This document shows positions 39,887 to 41,451 of a stretch of DNA of 41,451 nucleotides, piece after piece. Position 1 is the stretch's first letter. Every line of letters begins with the position of its first letter. Source of the stretch: Actinomycetes bacterium (GTDB lineage Bacteria > Actinomycetota > Acidimicrobiia > Acidimicrobiales > RAAP-2); contig JAJYPY010000007.1 in NCBI GenBank assembly GCA_021794995.1, forward strand, positions 1 to 41,451, written 5' to 3'. The notes beneath the pieces are model-generated. The model was not told the DNA's origin. It did not search any database and saw only the letters and a program-made list of their open reading frames with translations. Made by a program: the position numbers and the translations under genes.

Positions 39887-39930
39887 GCCCCGGACCGACC
39901 GGGGCCCGGATGCGAGCCGCACCCGGTCCG
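39887..39930 (+). promoter_or_regulatory. candidate structured rpsF leader with two mutually exclusive helices
   Basis: Hairpin GCCCCGG-ACCGA-CCGGGGC (39887-39905) versus CGGACCG (39891-39897) pairing with CGGTCCG (39924-39930) directly before the SD AAGGGAGGTG. Confidence 0.4.
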
Positions 39931-39948
39931 AAGGGAGGTGAGCCGCCC

Positions 39949-40500
39949 ATGCGGCCCTACGAGGTCATGGTCATCTTCGACACCGGCGCCGAGCCGCCGG
40001 CGATCCAGGCGGTCGTCGATCGCCTGCTCGAGACGATTCGCGCCACCGACGGCGCCCCCGGGCACGTCGACAGATGGGGACGCCGCCCCTTCGCCTACGA
40101 GGTGAAACACCGGCGCGAGGGGTACTACGTGCTCGTGGAGCTCTCCGGTGCTCCCAAGACGGTTGCCGAGGTCGACCGTTTGCTGTCCCTCGCTGACGAG
40201 GTGTTGCGGTTCAAGATCGTGCGCCTCCCCGAGAAGGTGGCCAACCGCGCCGCGGCGGGTGGTTCCTCGCAGACCCGTCCGTCCGGGCGCGTGGCGGGCT
40301 CTCGCCCGGGCCGCAGCGGCGCGCCGACGCGACCCGAAGCGGCTGCGGCTGCTACGGCGGCTGCGGCTGGCGGGGTGCCCGGTGAGGATCCACAGGGCGC
40401 CGCGCGCGCACCCGGAGGGGATGATGAGGAGGCGAACCGATCGCCGGAGATCACGCCGCAGGTGGCCGTCGCCGATGGCGCGGTCCCGGCGGAGGGCTGA
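39949..40500 (+). CDS. rpsF: 30S ribosomal protein S6 with long C-terminal extension
   Basis: MRPYEVMVIFDTGAEPPAIQAVVDRL, RPFAYEVKHRREGYYVLVELSG, RFKIVRLPE; AAGGGAGGTGA SD. Confidence 0.95.
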   Translation: MRPYEVMVIFDTGAEPPAIQAVVDRLLETIRATDGAPGHVDRWGRRPFAYEVKHRREGYYVLVELSGAPKTVAEVDRLLSLADEVLRFKIVRLPEKVANRAAAGGSSQTRPSGRVAGSRPGRSGAPTRPEAAAAATAAAAGGVPGEDPQGAARAPGGDDEEANRSPEITPQVAVADGAVPAEG

Positions 40501-40551
40501 TCCCGCCGCCGCCAGCACGGCCGTGGGGACAGGAACGAGGAGGAAGAGACC

Positions 40552-41013
40552 ATGCCGGACAACAGCGTGACGCTGGTGGGCAACGTGACGAGGGACCCCG
40601 AGCTGCGCTTCACCAATACGGGCCAGCCGACCGCCACCTTCGGGTTGGCGGTGAACCGCCGCTGGCAGAATCGCCAGACCCAGGAATGGGAGGAGGCGAC
40701 GAGCTTTTTCGACGTCGTCTGCTGGCGCGAGATGGCCGAGAACGTCAGCGAGAGCCTCAGCCGGGGATCACGCGTGGTGGTCTGCGGCCGGCTCGAGCAG
40801 AGGAGCTGGGAGACGCCCGACGGCGATCGCCGCTCGAAGATCGAGGTGGTGGCCGATGAGGTCGGACCGTCGCTTCGCTGGGCCACCGCGCAGGTGACGA
40901 AGAACGAGCGGCGCGGACCCGCTGACGGACCGCGCGGAGCGGCACGCCCGGCGCCCGCGCCCCGCCAAGAAGAGACCGGAACTGGGTTCGGCTACGACGA
41001 GGAGCCTTTCTGA
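40552..41013 (+). CDS. ssb: single-stranded DNA-binding protein
   Basis: [66 protein letters not shown]-terminal acidic EEPF. Confidence 0.96.
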   Translation: MPDNSVTLVGNVTRDPELRFTNTGQPTATFGLAVNRRWQNRQTQEWEEATSFFDVVCWREMAENVSESLSRGSRVVVCGRLEQRSWETPDGDRRSKIEVVADEVGPSLRWATAQVTKNERRGPADGPRGAARPAPAPRQEETGTGFGYDEEPF

Positions 41014-41451
41014 TGGCACGCAGCAACTACCGCGGTGGCACGTCCCGACGCGCACCCAAGGACGTCGGCCGCAGGGTGAAGAAGAAGCCGTGCGCCTTGT
41101 GCCGCGACGGCATCGAGTGGGTCGACTATAAGGACGTGCCGCTCTTGCGCAAATTCATGAGCGACCGCGGCAAGATCCGGTCACGGCGCGTGACGGGCAA
41201 CTGCGCCCAGCATCAGCGCGATATCGCCGAAGCGATCAAGACGGCACGCGAGCTCGTGCTCCTGCCTTACACCCAGCGCACCGTCACCGAGCGGCCAGGC
41301 GCACGTCGGGGTGAGCGCGGTGACCGGGGTGATCGGGGCGATCGCCCCGAGCGCTCCGAGCGCGGTGACCGGGCAGATCGCCCCGAGCGAGGCGCGGGCG
41401 GCGCGGGCGGCGCGGGTGGCGCGGGTGGCGCGGGTCGAGAGCAGGAGCCCG
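41013..41451 (+). CDS. rpsR: 30S ribosomal protein S18 (3' end beyond the window) with low-complexity C-terminal extension
   Basis: Hand translation: [146 protein letters not shown]...; absent from the ORF track because no stop lies in the window. Confidence 0.95.
   Translation, partial: MARSNYRGGTSRRAPKDVGRRVKKKPCALCRDGIEWVDYKDVPLLRKFMSDRGKIRSRRVTGNCAQHQRDIAEAIKTARELVLLPYTQRTVTERPGARRGERGDRGDRGDRPERSERGDRADRPERGAGGAGGAGGAGGAGREQEP

Overview
High-GC actinobacterial chromosomal window, probably from an Acidimicrobiia-like or other deep-branching lineage (taxonomy is inference), centred on the replication-origin neighbourhood. From left to right: a histidine-utilisation operon (hutU-hutH-hutF-hutI plus an Ntn-hydrolase of the asparaginase/glycosylasparaginase family, all on -); an HtrA-like protease divergent from a RodZ-like HTH protein; gyrA, gyrB, dciA(DUF721), recF, dnaN and dnaA (all on -); rpmH-rnpA-yidD-yidC-jag-rsmG (+); a stand-alone LAGLIDADG-like gene (-); parA-parB (+); an amidase-like CwlM relative, trxA, trxB, a small membrane protein, DegV, murJ and a DUF6049-like protein (-); pcnA (+); ino1 and padR (-); DUF5318, panB, rpsF, ssb and rpsR (+, rpsR cut by the window end). 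Most genes are core. The observations worth a second look are mainly in the spaces between genes: (i) two 30-bp parS-like tripartite repeats exactly 90 bp apart between the LAGLIDADG-like gene and parA; (ii) a near-consensus inverted DnaA-box pair in the convergent parB/amidase gap; (iii) related 15-bp tandem repeats, each unit carrying an SD-like motif plus a GTG start, at two hut operon junctions; (iv) a CwlM-like amidase that appears to have lost zinc ligands; (v) a padR operator overlapping a probable leaderless promoter; (vi) long low-complexity tails on both S6 and S18. All calls come from reading the sequence and ORF track; no database search was run.
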